From: Arctopsyche grandis
Lineage: Eukaryota; Arthropoda; Insecta; Trichoptera; Hydropsychidae
Direction of reading: 5' to 3'
Length of the DNA: 64,000 nt
NCBI RefSeq assembly: GCF_051622035.1
Contig: NC_135361.1
Coordinates: 6,267,001 to 6,331,000 of the forward strand
Made by a program: the position numbers and the translations under genes. The notes beneath the pieces were generated by a model. That model did not search any database. It saw only the letters and a list, made by a program, of their open reading frames with translations, and was not told where the DNA came from. Positions 22,001-34,400 of the stretch are shown one piece after another (within the stretch, counting starts at the first letter, position 1; every line of letters begins with the position of its first letter).

Positions 22001-25000
22001 AAAACTACACCTGAAAAATCTTGGCCGCTCAACGACGTAAGAAACACTCACCGTTCATACCAAAACAAACGCTCACAATGTATCCTATATCTTGATCTGT
22101 CTTTATATATTTATATAGTATTGGGATTTCGCGTGTTCGCCCTACAAGAAGATGAAATGCGACCGAGAGTCAAAGTTCAAATCGTCGAACTTGAGCCCAC
22201 ATTCCGACTACTCGTCGGCGAACTCTCCAAGCCCGGAGTACAACGTGCGAAACAACGTCAACTCTTGCGCCGGCACGAGCTCCAATTACAGTCCCGAATC
22301 GCCGTCTTCCAGCATAGACGGGCACACCTCAAACTATTGGAGCACGAGTCAGTGGAGCCCCGCCAGCATCGGCCTGTGCTATTCTCCGAGCAGCATATCG
22401 CAGGGCGATGAGGATTCGGTGGACTCGGAATGGTCGGCTCACTACTCTCCGGTGTGTAGCGACGGTGAGGATACGGTGATGATGACCTCGATCGACATCG
22501 AATGCCAATCCGAGTGCAATGAAATGACGGAAGCCTTCAACGACTTGGTCGAAGACGACAACCTAACCCAAGAGCTGCTGCAACGTAACCATTAAAAATA
22601 TTATACAGAACAATACAGTTAGATTTATTTTACTATTGGATTCATGTTATTTTTACATTTTTAGAAAATACAAATATTCAACGCATGTATTCGTATCGGA
22701 TTCAAAGCCTCCTGACTCTTATCTACATGTTTTCATTTTGTTCGTCGAAAATATCGGTCAAACTTACGTCCGCGGAACTTTTATACACGCTAATTAGTTA
22801 TATTGAAAAGTGTAAACATCCGATGAGGAATTTAGCGACGAAGACTTTCGTCAGAATCCTCAGGTAAGCTCGTCAAATTTTATCATTCATTCATTCACCT
22901 ACGAATATATATGTATGTACAGCGTTGTTTTGATTTACTGTTTGAATTTTCAGCAATTATACGAATCTCAGACTCATATTGAAACACAACATTGTTCTTC
23001 GTCTGTATAGTATAACCCGTAAACCGAAACATGACAAGTGCAAACAGTGCAAACAGGTATTGAACAGTTTAAATTCCTTTTTTTTTTTTTATAGTTTGTA
23101 TGTATGTATGTTCAATCGGTGAGTTTTAACGATTGTGTTGCAGGTTTTTAAAGCTTTTGGGAAGCTGAACAATCAGATAGCGAGCGTGGCCGAGTCGGAA
23201 TACGGCATCGGCGTCATTTGTCATCAGCTACTGAAGGGAGATCATCTATTGAAGGAAAACTTAGTACTCACCTTGCCATTTGTCACGAGGTATCTTTCAT
23301 TCATCATTTTTGCCTTTTCTATGTACCTACCGACAATAGTTGAAGTTTTTTGATCATGCGAAAATCGGAACTCGATATTTTGACTCGGAATCGATCACTG
23401 ATTACGTTTTCATGATCTAGAAAAAATGTGTGTGTGTGTGTTTTGGGGATTTTTTGAACACCGTTAGTCCTATCGAACTGAAACTTAGTATCGGTTACTG
23501 AAATTCTTATCGATACTATGTAAATTTTTAAGTTGACCGGAAATGGTACCTCCCCTTATAGATATCCTCTTTTTTTTAAGTTTTTAAATTCAATTATCTG
23601 CCAAACCTCTAACCGTATCAGACTGATATTTTTTTACATGTAATAGAAATTATAAATTTTATATCCTAATATTTTTGAAATATTTTTACCTGAACCGGAA
23701 GTAGTACTTTTACTCTAGAGAATCGAAATTTTTTTATGTTTTTCTCAGAAAGCTTTTGATTTATTGAACTGAAATTTCATATCTAGACGTTTAAGTTTAA
23801 TACAAAGTTATGTTTCAAATTTGGTAAGTATCCGTCATCCGGAAGTGGCAGTTTACTCTTGTTCGATTTTTCTTCCATTATTTATTTCGACCCCTTAAAC
23901 ATGTGTGCTCTTCGCGAAAAAATTCAAGTATAATTCTTGTATCAATGTGATGAAAATAAAAAAAAATCACTTAATTTAATAAACCGGAAGTGGAATTTTT
24001 TTCCTCTTAGAAAAGTCAAAAATGTTGTGACTACGATTATTTCCACACCCCTGAACGTAGCACACTGAAAATTTAAATTTAAACTTAGAGCTGATAAGGT
24101 TTTGGTCAGAATTCGTAAACCGGAAGTACTATTTTTTTTTAATCAATTATCATTATTTTATTTTGACCTTTTTAAGTATTTTTATTTTCTTGATATTTAA
24201 TGTGTATAATAATGATAGTGATTTTAAGTAATAACAAAAAAATCGAACAAAATCCGACAACCGAAAGTAGAAATTATGTCTTGTGTACATATGTATGTAA
24301 GTTTGCCTAAATTTGCGCTCAATTTGTATCGAAAACGCTCTCATAACCTGTATGTGTGAACGTTTAGGTATGTTTAATTATCGAATTTTGTTTTGTAACC
24401 TTCTTAAATACATTGATATGTATAAAGTCATGGGTTGGTCTCATCCGAATTGTTTATACGGTGTAAGTGAAATTTTGACCTTGTCATGTATCGAATGTTT
24501 CAGAACGAATCGTGCCCTGAAAAAATTCTTCGTCACCTGCGAGGCTTTGGAGCTATTCCTCACAATCTTAAGCACTCACAAGAAACCGTTGGAGCACTGC
24601 GTGCCGGCTCTCGCAAGGTTAGCTACCAATCTGTGCATCCCGGTTCCCAAGCCGATCTTCGCCCAATTCGAAGGCTTCACAATATCGAGCTACGAGCCGG
24701 TTTTTGACGACGACGACGACGACGAAATAGTCTTTATATTAGACGACGCGTCTATGATTCGCGCCAACGCCAAACTGCTGTGTGATTATTCGGACGTTTT
24801 CGTAGCCATGCTTAAAGGCACGTTCAAAGAGTCGAATCAAAAGTGTGTGCGTCTTCAGAAGGCGTCCAAGGAAGGTCTGGAGTATCTGTTCGTACTTCTG
24901 GAAGCCGGCGTGCACTTGAAAACGGTCAGCGTGTTCCCGCTGCCGAAGACGGTCGACGTGGCTTTGGAAGCTTTGCTCTTGGCCGACAGATTTCTGATGG

Positions 25001-25251
25001 ACCAAGTTAAAAACATGGTGTTCAGTGCCATCGTTCAGTTCAAATTGGACGCCACGACCGCTGATAAGATATATATGTGGTCGTTGGAAGAGGGTATGGG
25101 AACGATGTGTATGGAATCGGTGGCGTACACCTTAGTCGGCAAAATGAGCGACGATAAAAGATGCTGTATAGTCGTGTCCATCATGAACAGTATTTATAAA
25201 GACCAGTGGATCGACGATGTGAGATATAGTCTGTTGAGATTCATGGTGTAA
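19037..25251 (+). CDS. ARMC5: Armadillo-repeat and BTB protein, ARMC5-like
   Basis: Twelve exons: 19037-19345, 19439-19665, 19738-19954, 20028-20196, 20267-20446, 20526-20639, 21930-22036, 22119-22584, 22665-22863, 22954-23056, 23144-23289, 24504-25251; 994 aa with every phase closing. Residues about 60-450 are helical armadillo-type repeats ('GNLAQEIDVAEQLHLNGAV', 'LALQCIINLCYVEECLPML'). The middle (exons 7-8) is Ser/Tyr/Asp-rich and probably disordered. More ARM-like helices follow. An acidic DDDDDDE run precedes a C-terminal BTB fold from about residue 820 ('ANAKLLCDYSDVFVAMLKG'). ARM repeats followed by a C-terminal BTB is the ARMC5 layout; vertebrate ARMC5 is a CUL3 adaptor that targets RPB1. 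The family call rests on architecture and length, so another ARM-BTB protein is possible. Introns hold a TTAA MITE nest (intron 6) and a 1.1-kb repeat (intron 11). Confidence 0.78.
20811..21840. mobile_element. CACTG-ended MITE (family H) with nested G MITE
   Basis: Ends CACTGATCAGCA and CACTGAACAACA are inverted. Subterminal 'gccggagcggagactaatcaatctt' (here variable) also pairs with the opposite end over about 130 bp. A family G MITE (21220-21710) is inserted in it. A second copy starts at 41786. ARMC5 intron 6; superfamily not determined. Confidence 0.65.
21220..21710. mobile_element. piggyBac-like MITE, family G (copy 2)
   Basis: TTAA-flanked, CCCTTTGCCCGCGG...CCGCGCGCAACCGG, reverse to copy 1. 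Nested in the H element, in ARMC5 intron 6. It carries the TGACGTCA palindrome. Confidence 0.85.
23345..24465 (+). repeat. 1.1-kb repeat J with internal ~145-bp period
   Basis: CCGGAA-type cores recur at 23537, 23695, 23839, 23984, 24120 and a variant at 24261, spaced 136-158 bases, each preceded by AT-rich sequence and 'gaactgaaatttcatatct'-like text. The inverted copy is at 34165-35235. It ends near 'aagtcatgggttggtctcatccgaat' (variant at 60910). No RT or transposase frame was seen; the class is unknown. ARMC5 intron 11. Confidence 0.7.
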
Positions 25252-26851
25252 ACTTGTGATATGCATATGTGTATATATGATTCTATCGAAACACTTTTAA
25301 TTCCCAAGCTTCCTTTTGTATATAATAATATTATATATATTTAGATTTTTTTAAATTTTACGTTGCATATTTATATACGTAGTATGTAGAAATTTTTATA
25401 TTGTTTAAAGTGTGTACGCTTTAACCCTTTGCCCGCGGCGATAAATATAGCCAACGAGCCCTGTATGCGGCACCTTTTTCGCGAATTTGGCAATCGAGTT
25501 TTCGACCTTAAATACAGATTTTAATATTTACTCAAGTAACCAGATATGTTAATTAACACATAAAGTATTATTTTAAACGATAAGATACATAATATATCTC
25601 GTAGTTTTGGATTAATTGTCAAATAATCATTCTTCATAATTGTATGAAGACGTGACGTCACATAAACGAGGTTTCAGTATGGTTCCACACAAAAACTAAT
25701 TTTGACTGGTATATATTCATTTTAAGCAAATTGAATAGATGGCATTCAACTCTCTGTAATATATTCAACCAATTTTGAACCTTAAAACAGTTGAAATTGG
25801 CGCATATAAGCCTCGAAATCCCGTGCAAAGTTCAGAAATTCTATGGAAGACAGCCGCGCTACAGACTTGTCGCGCAAAACATCCATAGAAGACGGCCGCG
25901 GGCAAACGGTTAAATGCACTTGTGTGACGATTGCTATGTAAATTATCAGAACATGACATTTTATTTTATATTCTGAAAGACTGATAGTTAAATCTTTATT
26001 ATTATTATATGTATGTTTGTATTTTAAAGTGATAATGTTTCGACGTCTGTTGTATTCACATTGTATTACATATATAGTGTGTTGATTTTGAAAGTATACG
26101 TGAAACGATCGTGCTGACTCTTTTATGGATGAGTTTTGAATTTATATGTGTATGTTTACGATTCTATGTGTATATTTTTATATATATATATACATATATT
26201 GTGTGTACTCGGATAGCATAGGTGACATTTGGAATATTTTGTTGTGAATGCCATTTCGTTTTGATATCAAATTATACTCGAAACGACAGCATAGAGCATT
26301 TGCAAGCTTTATAATGTAGTAGAAGTCTCGGCTTGAAATGTGATACTGTTTTATAAAAAAAAAAAATTAGCATTTATTGTTACCCGACGTGTTGATATGC
26401 TTTTAAAGAAAAAAATTCGACACTTTGATCGATTGACCTCCCCGCTTCAAGTTATGCAATTATTCAATTTTTTTATCGCGTTTTTTCTCACTTGTGTCTA
26501 TCTTTAAAACATGTATGAGTATTCGTCGAGTCAAAAATACGCTGCAGTTTGAATTATTCTATGTCTGCACAGTCGGTATAAATTGTTTGTTTAGACTATT
26601 TATATTTTAGTAATGAAATATCATTTTGACGACTGTTTATTGTTATTTTTAATAGATGGTATTCCGATATGCGTCAACTATATTCGAACCGATGTACATA
26701 GCATGAGACACGCGTTGGCCAATTACATTTCGTTTCAGTTTCGCATTGCTTTTCAGTCGAGAGACACAACATGCGTTCATGCGTATAGCAGTTGGTAGAA
26801 TTTGACTTTTATTTTGAGTTTGTGTTTCGTATTTTGAAATATTTACATTAA
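25252..26851 (+). other. ARMC5 3' UTR and spacer
   Basis: AT-rich, containing the G MITE at 25421-25913. After it I see only low-complexity AT sequence and no coding frame. Confidence 0.5.
25421..25913. mobile_element. piggyBac-like MITE, family G (copy 3)
   Basis: TTAA on both sides, CCCTTTGCCCGCGG...CCGCGGGCAAACGG. It lies 170 bp beyond the ARMC5 stop codon, so it may be transcribed in the 3' UTR. Confidence 0.85.
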
Positions 26852-27110
26852 TGTGGTGGAGATTCCTGACAGATGACGCTGTTCAGGATGAGGTGGTTAA
26901 GGTGAAGATCAAACGCGTGCGTTTTCAGTCATGTTGTTTATTAAGACGATACGTGCGGAGGTTTAGCGACCAACCGCGCGGAGCACAGGTCCAACTGCGA
27001 CTAACCGTTACATCTCTGCCCCTTTTCATCCCCTTCTCCCAATCAGTCGTAACATACTCTTTCTCAGCCATAGCCCATTCATCAGCCTTTTGTTCAATTC
27101 CAACCCTACA
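26852..27110 (-). mobile_element. Solo LTR, family 2
   Basis: 259-bp TGTGGTGGAGATTCC...CCCTACA, flanked by ttaa and ttga (one mismatch). The second copy, at 49417-49675, has a perfect tgta duplication. On the minus strand AATAAA follows the start region. Solo LTR fossil; superfamily uncertain. Confidence 0.65.
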
Positions 27111-27734
27111 TTGATAAAATTTTAATATAAAATACGCAAGTTGTTGATATTATTAATTTATTTATGGAGTGTGTATATATTTTATATAAATGGAAATTTA
27201 TATTTTTTAGACGATATAAGTAATTGTCAACGTCATGTTTTGGACAGCAAAACTTACAATAATATTATTAAAGACTTTGCATTGAATTATATTGTAATAA
27301 TAAAATAAAGACATTGTTTTACAATGTTCTCGTAATTCTCACGCTACATCAGATCAAGTATAGTGTCTAATTTTATTGAAGTATATCGACTAATAAATTA
27401 AAATTTAATAATTTATTTATAAAAATCATCAATTTAAATTATATTATAAATAATACTTTTTTCATTTTCATTCTCATTTTTTAGTGAAATTGATTTGTTT
27501 TATGTATCAAATTCACACACATACAGTATGAATGTAGTTTTTGTTTATTTATACCTAAATATTTCATTACCAATAATTCAATAAATTGGGTTACATATCG
27601 ATTTTATATACGTTGCCAGTAAAAGTCCATATTATAATAAAAATCGTTCAAGGAGTCAGAGTCGAATCATAAAATAAAACCGGAGTCGGAGTCTGTAAAT
27701 TTTAATCCTACTCCTCAGCTCTGCATTTTGATTT
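27111..27734. other. AT-rich spacer
   Basis: Very AT-rich sequence with no coding frame or known repeat. Confidence 0.5.
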
Positions 27735-28121
27735 GGTTGTGGCTATTTGCAGGTACTATATCTTCAAATTATTGGCTATTTGCAGGTACTATATCTGCGC
27801 ATGCGCGTGAACTTATAGTCCGATTATAATTTCTTACATTTAATGTATGCTAGACTTGTTTAATCAATCGTTCATTATTTTAATCTTATATGTTTAATCA
27901 ATCGTTCATACTACGTCACTTTACGAGTTCGAACTAAATGTTAAGAGGTTTAAAACAAAATTTTATCAGTAAACACGCTGACAGTGACAGTTCACGCGCA
28001 TGCGCAGAAGGCTTTGCGCCTGTCGCAGATATAGTACCTGCAAATAGCCAATAATTCGTAGATATAGTACCTGCAAATAGTCAATAATTTGCAGAAATAG
28101 TACCTGCAAATAGCCACAACC
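27735..28121. mobile_element. MITE with repeated subterminal units (family L)
   Basis: Ends GGTTGTGGCTATTTGCAGG are inverted. The unit 'ggctatttgcaggtactata' occurs twice at the left and three times, inverted, at the right. Flanks ttttgattt and ttttggattt look like a 9-10 bp target duplication, which would fit a Mutator-like element. Confidence 0.7.
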
Positions 28122-28436
28122 TTTTGGATTTAGATGAAGCCTTAAAACTTAAAAACTGTCAATTCAATTTGGACATGTCACCTGTGCGCTTTGAGGATTC
28201 TATGTTTTTATATGTTGTTTATGAATATATATATATGTATATGTATTTTTTGCTATTTTATTGAAATTTTTACATCATAAATGAATATGTATACAAAACT
28301 GTTATGTATTAGATTTATTTTTGCTGTTACATATTATCTACATATATCTATAAATATATATTTTAAATTTTGCCAGGATAGTTTGATGATTTCGATCGAT
28401 ACAAAATTATATACTGCTAATTATATATTATGTATT

Positions 28437-31400
28437 TTAACGTTTTGTAAGTATTATTTTCAATGGTTCTTCCGGTACTAATACCATTCGCATGATGTCT
28501 TCGGCGTTTTGATTCAACATTTGTAGATCGAAATTCTCAACCACCTGTAAAACGAATTCCAAATTATTAACAATAAAATTACATATATAATATGATATTG
28601 GTTCGAGTTGAATTTTTTTCAGAACCTTTTTGAGAACCTCCTTCATTTGAAGCATGGCTATTTTCCGACCGATGCAAGATCTGCCACCGATTGCGAACGG
28701 GATCGAAGCATGAGGTGTCATCACCTTTTCTGAATCGGGTTCGTCGTTTTTGTACCACCGTCTCGGATCAAATTTCAACGGTTCGGTGAAATGTTCGGGA
28801 TTCCTGCCCGCCGAGTAAATCGACAGTATTATTGCTTTCTACAATCATTTCAAAGCATGAATTTGAATTAGTGTCACAGTCGACAGGAGAGGATGTTTGT
28901 AAATAGAAACAGTGGTGTCATAATTTATCGTTTTATTTACAATAGAATCACAATGAATTTCTCTTCAATATGTTGGGTACTCTATCGACGATCTTCGTTT
29001 TTATAATTTGGTACGGTTCTTTGAGTTCGGTTGGCGTGAGCGGTATTCTCAAGAATCGCCTTGCTTTCGGCGATAGGAGTAAAATGTTTTGAAACAAGCC
29101 GAAGCTGCTAGATGTGACCCAATATAGGCATAGTGAGGACGGAACCGATGCTGCAATCGGCACCATTATTATGGAGATTCCTCTGAATATGTTCATCGTG
29201 TATTTCTGCACGCGAGACGGAATGCCACTCCTAGACATAGCTTGCAATTCTATTATGGCAAGGTTCAAAACGCCGAATGTGATCGGCAGTATGAATGTGT
29301 GATCGGGCATCGTCAGGTCTGATATCCAGCCGAATCCTCCCGTCAGGAATTGTTCGTATGTGACTAGAGCGGTCGTAGAATGCTCGGGAAGCATGTAAGC
29401 TAGGTTTCTGATAGAGAACGACATGGAGATCCACAAAGGTATTTGAACTAGAATGAGGAGTGTTCCTTTGAAAGGGTGACAATTCTCTCGGATGACCAGT
29501 TTTTGCCATTGTTTCTTCATCGACTTTTTGAACAGGATGCTACATTGCTTGTCCGTCAAGTCGAAGCTTTTCTTGGCTAGGGCCGTCTCTTGACCCAGGT
29601 CTTTGGCGATTTTGTTCATTTCGGGGCCTATGTTCTCGAGCTTGGCGAAGATGTAGTTCTGGTGGGCTGCTAAGGGTAAGGTTATGGTGGCTCTGGCCAA
29701 GACCGTGGCCGTGATGATCGTGGCCCACCATGGCAGTCCTGTGAATTCGTGCAATTGCTCGAACCCACTCTGGCAAGATTTGACTATGTAGGTATCCGAC
29801 ACCGTGTTGTAGAATGGAGATTGTATGAACGCATCTCGAATTGCCGAATGGGATGATGATGATGAGCAGGCTGCTGGAGCTGAATGAAGAATGAGACTAC
29901 GACTTCGACTGTAGAGGCTCGCATAAGCCTTAATTCGCCACATATTGCTTTTGTTTATTCCGCCACTTAACCTACAAATATCACCGGCAGTGACATAACA
30001 TTGACGTTTGACAACTCGCTGCTAAATTGCTTGGCCGAAACACTATAATGTTTAGGGTTCGGTGATTATTGGTCACAAATTACTCGTCACAAAGTCACTA
30101 AAATCTCTATAACGGAACATCTGGCAGCCGAAAAGTCCATCATACTAACGATAACTATCATAGTAACGAGAACTTGAGTGCCAAATATTGTGTATTCGCG
30201 ATTTTCATGGCAAAAATTGTCTTTGTGACCACCCCAATGTGACGAATAGTCCAATTACCAATGTTTAGTCCTCGCGATAAAATAATGGTTCGGTGATTAT
30301 TGGTCACAAAGCGCTCGCCCAAAAGTCGCTAAAACCTGTATAACGGAACATCTGGTAGCCGAAAAGTCCATCACGCTAACAATAACTATCATACTAAGGA
30401 GAACTCGAGTGCCAAATATTCCGTATTCGCGATTTTCATGGCAACAATTGTCTTTTTGGCGATCTCAATGTGCGTAATAGTCCTGTAGGAATATAGCACA
30501 ACTTGTGCTATTCCAAATCAAAAACAGTGATCTCATATATTTCACAAGGGTCTACCTCACGGGACCGAAACTGAAAGGCCGAAAACGTACATATCGGAAG
30601 GCAAAGATCTCAAGTCGAAAGATAAAAAAAGGGTGCATGGTAAACAGTACTATGTATATATAATATACATATATGAGTGGCATGCGGTGAAATTATCTCT
30701 CTTTTTGTCATACAGCCTTGTTTAATGTGCGCGCGCAGACTCGGGAGGAAAAGCCTGTTCCTGTTGTATCCTGCTCGCGCAAATTAAGGGAGAGAGAGCT
30801 TTACCGCACGCCACTGATATATATACTAACCGTTTTTCATATGTATGCACGGTAAACAAACATTTTCGACTTTTTAACATTCGGTGCGGTGACGGTCACC
30901 CATTTCACAATATTACACAAGTCTTACGATGGCTTCATCATCGCTCCTGTACAAACATGCAGAACTCGAGGGCAACGTCCCCTTTGACTATTCCAGAAGA
31001 AAGAGTTCATTGCTCGATCGTAAAACGAACGAAATGTCATCATGCAACTGCAACACGTGTGTTGAAGACAAAGACGTTTGTACGTGGCACATGTGTAAGG
31101 ATACATTGTATCTGCAGTGACCGCATTCTTAAACGAACGACGTCCTGGCGTTGATGCCATAGCTATAAAACAAACGATGCCCAGAGCTGAGGTTAACATA
31201 CGGATAAAACACGTGTCCTGAAAACAGGTCAACACACGGATAAAACACGTCCCGAAAATAGGTCAATATACGGATAAAGCACGTGTCCTGAAGACAAAGA
31301 CATCTGCACACGATACGCCTAGAACTTCCGTATATAAACCAACGCACCAGCTCCAGACGCCAGAGTGAACCTCTGAAGTTCAACCAGACCACTTCTCCGA

Positions 31401-34400
31401 AGCTCAACTTCTTCGTACATAAAATTACCATTGTAGCAACTGAACATAAATAAACCATAGGCCGTGAATCGGTCGAAACCTATCACCCGCCCTATAATCC
31501 AATTGCCGTAATATTTAACCCTCGCGATAAAATAATACTTGTAACACTACGTCAGTAATGGCAAATATTTTTGAGAAGTGGGTCAAATTTCGTTAATTAT
31601 TTGTTTTAAAACTAGCCCGTGGGTCACTAAGTCAGGGAAGTCATTATAAAGGGGGGGGGGGTATGTATTTTTTTTATTTTACTATACTTTTACAAGTGAA
31701 GAGCAAAAAAATGAAGGTCAACGTCAAAAATATATATTAAGACCTCTATGCATTTATGTCGATTGACTTTTATTACAACTGGCATTACATTGAAAAATGT
31801 TTTTAAACCTTGCTTCGCACATAGAATTTATAACATTAAATCAAAAGTAAATATTGCGACTTACCCCTGCTGGAATATTGTAGCCTGCCAATTCACAATC
31901 GTTGGGTAGAATTCTCGCAACAAAAGCAGCAGCAGGATATAATCTCATAGTTTCTTTTATTATTCCCTTTGAGAAATTCTGTTCTTCTTCTTTGTTGTCC
32001 AAAAGAGATCGATATTTATTTAATACTTGGGGATTTTTACACAGTAAGTACAGCATCCATTGCGTTGTCACAGCGGTCTACATAAAACGGACATATTATC
32101 AGTTAAAATTTCACCATATCAACGGTACCTATCTATAAAATTACTATCAGCTATTTTAACCGTGTCTCCAGCAGCTATCACAAAATCCAGAGCAATTCTT
32201 GTCATTTCAATTTCACTTAAGCCATTTTCCTTTAATTTTGACACCAATCCGTCTCCCAAATTGTCCGTCTTATATATGCAGTCCATAATTTCTTGGCCTT
32301 AAATAAAATATTCATATTTGAATCGTCATATGCATGTACGTATGTATGTATTAATATGAGTTTAGCCTGGTCTATAATAATTAACCTATTGATAAAGTTC
32401 CGTCAGCAGCATCAACAAATCCTTTCCAAGCAGGAAATTTGTATTTGACGTAGTACTTAGCAGGCAGTAGAGTGATGAGTGCGGAATATGATAATATGTT
32501 GTAAACCTTTTCTGCAAAACGTTGTACCAGTTCGTTGTAGCTATCAGTCGATGCCACATAATTGGATCCCATCATTACTGATAGCATCGCTGAAAAATAA
32601 AACAATCATATATACGTACATATAAAATATCGCTATCCTGTCCGTGTGTTTATCTGCGAAAACGCTCGCCGTACTATAATAGTTCGGTGATTACTGGTCA
32701 CAAATTACTCGTCACAAAGTCACTAAAATCTCTATAACGGAACATTTGGCAGCCGAAAAGTCCATCATACTAACGATAACTATCATAGTAACAAGAACTT
32801 GAGTACCAAATATTGTGTATTCGCGATTTTCATGGCAAAAATTGTCTTTGTGACCACCCCAATGTGACGAATAGTCCAATTACCACTATAATAGTCGCTT
32901 TGATTTGACATACATATGTACGTCACAGCTTAACCACTGCCAACAAAATGTACGAATATGATATCGAAAGAAAAAACTTATATATATAAATATATACTAT
33001 CTGAACCCGGCATGCGTTGCAACGCCACAATAACGCATGCAATTCCCGTTCTCGTTCCCATTTGTCGGAAAAATGCAGGCATCGAACACGTTGGTCGCGA
33101 CACGAAAACATTTGAAATGATAGCGTTGCGATGACACCCATTCCCGTTTTCTTTTCACAGTAATCTTCCCGGACATGCATACAACAAATCCTGAAAGTTC
33201 CATCGTAATCGGTTCTGTGGTTTAGGAGCTTATTCGAGACACACACACAGACATTCATTTTTATATATGTATATATATAGATATACTGTTTGCTACCAAT
33301 GTTTCCTCTAGCCAAGTCTTTGAGTATTTAGTGCCATCTATTGAAAATTTATTTAATCAATTAATTTTTCTACTTGTGTTTTATATTGTTTATATGTATG
33401 TAGGTAGGTGGTAGTTTTTACCATTTTTTCATACTAAACTATTAAATTAAATATATTTAAAAGCTATTTGAAAAAAATTCGACCCCGTGCGGATCGAAGA
33501 CAGGACCGACCTTTCTTTTAATTTTTTTTTTATTTAATAACATAATATAGCAACACCCATGCAATGATATTTTATCGGGTAAAACACTAGTCAGAAATAA
33601 AACAAAACCAATTATCCAGTTCCCATATTGCAACCTGTGGTTGATATTTAGGAACTGGTTATGGAAAATATCGTAAGCATCGTGTGTGTGGACGACGCCA
33701 TTGACTCTTTTGAATGAAAATATTGAATATGACATACTTTCAATAGACATTGTGTACAATTCATCAGGTAGTTTCGGCTGGTATGGACCTGATTCGCATT
33801 TCGTCTTCCACTGCTCAGTGAATTTGGTGGCTGCTCCTGATATGGGAACTTTCAGCCACTCTTCAGTATCAGGTCTAAGAATTAGCTTATTCATGATTCT
33901 TCTGTAATGTAACCATTCTTCATCGTCCATGAAGAATAGACCTCTTTTGTAGTTGTACATTTCATTGTAGATGATCCAACTCTCGGGAACGAAATGCTTT
34001 GGATATTTTCCTTCGAGTTTGGTCAGAACTAGTCTCATTGAGTCAGGATCCGACACGAAAATACCCTCCACAGGTCCGACATTATCCCGAAAGATAGGTC
34101 CCAGTTGTTTGTGTCGTTTGTCAATGTATTTATGCAACCTGAACAAAAAAAAATTCGGATGTGACAAAACAATGACTTAATCTATAATATAAGAAGGTCA
34201 GAAAACAAAATTCGATAATTAAACATTCACACATACCGATTATGAGAGCATTTTCGATACAAATTGAGCAGAAATGTAGGGAAACTTACACAAGACAAAA
34301 GTCGGATTTTGGTCGTAATATTTTTATTACTTAAAATCACTATAATTATTGTACTCATTTAATATCAAGAAAATAAAAATAATTTAAAAGGTCAAAATAA

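Noticed and set aside
33457-33737. Extension of P450 exon 2 to a longer open frame
   Set aside because: A good donor (A|GTATGT) precedes it, exon 3 continues the family sequence in phase, and the extension runs into repeat shared with 10.6 kb.
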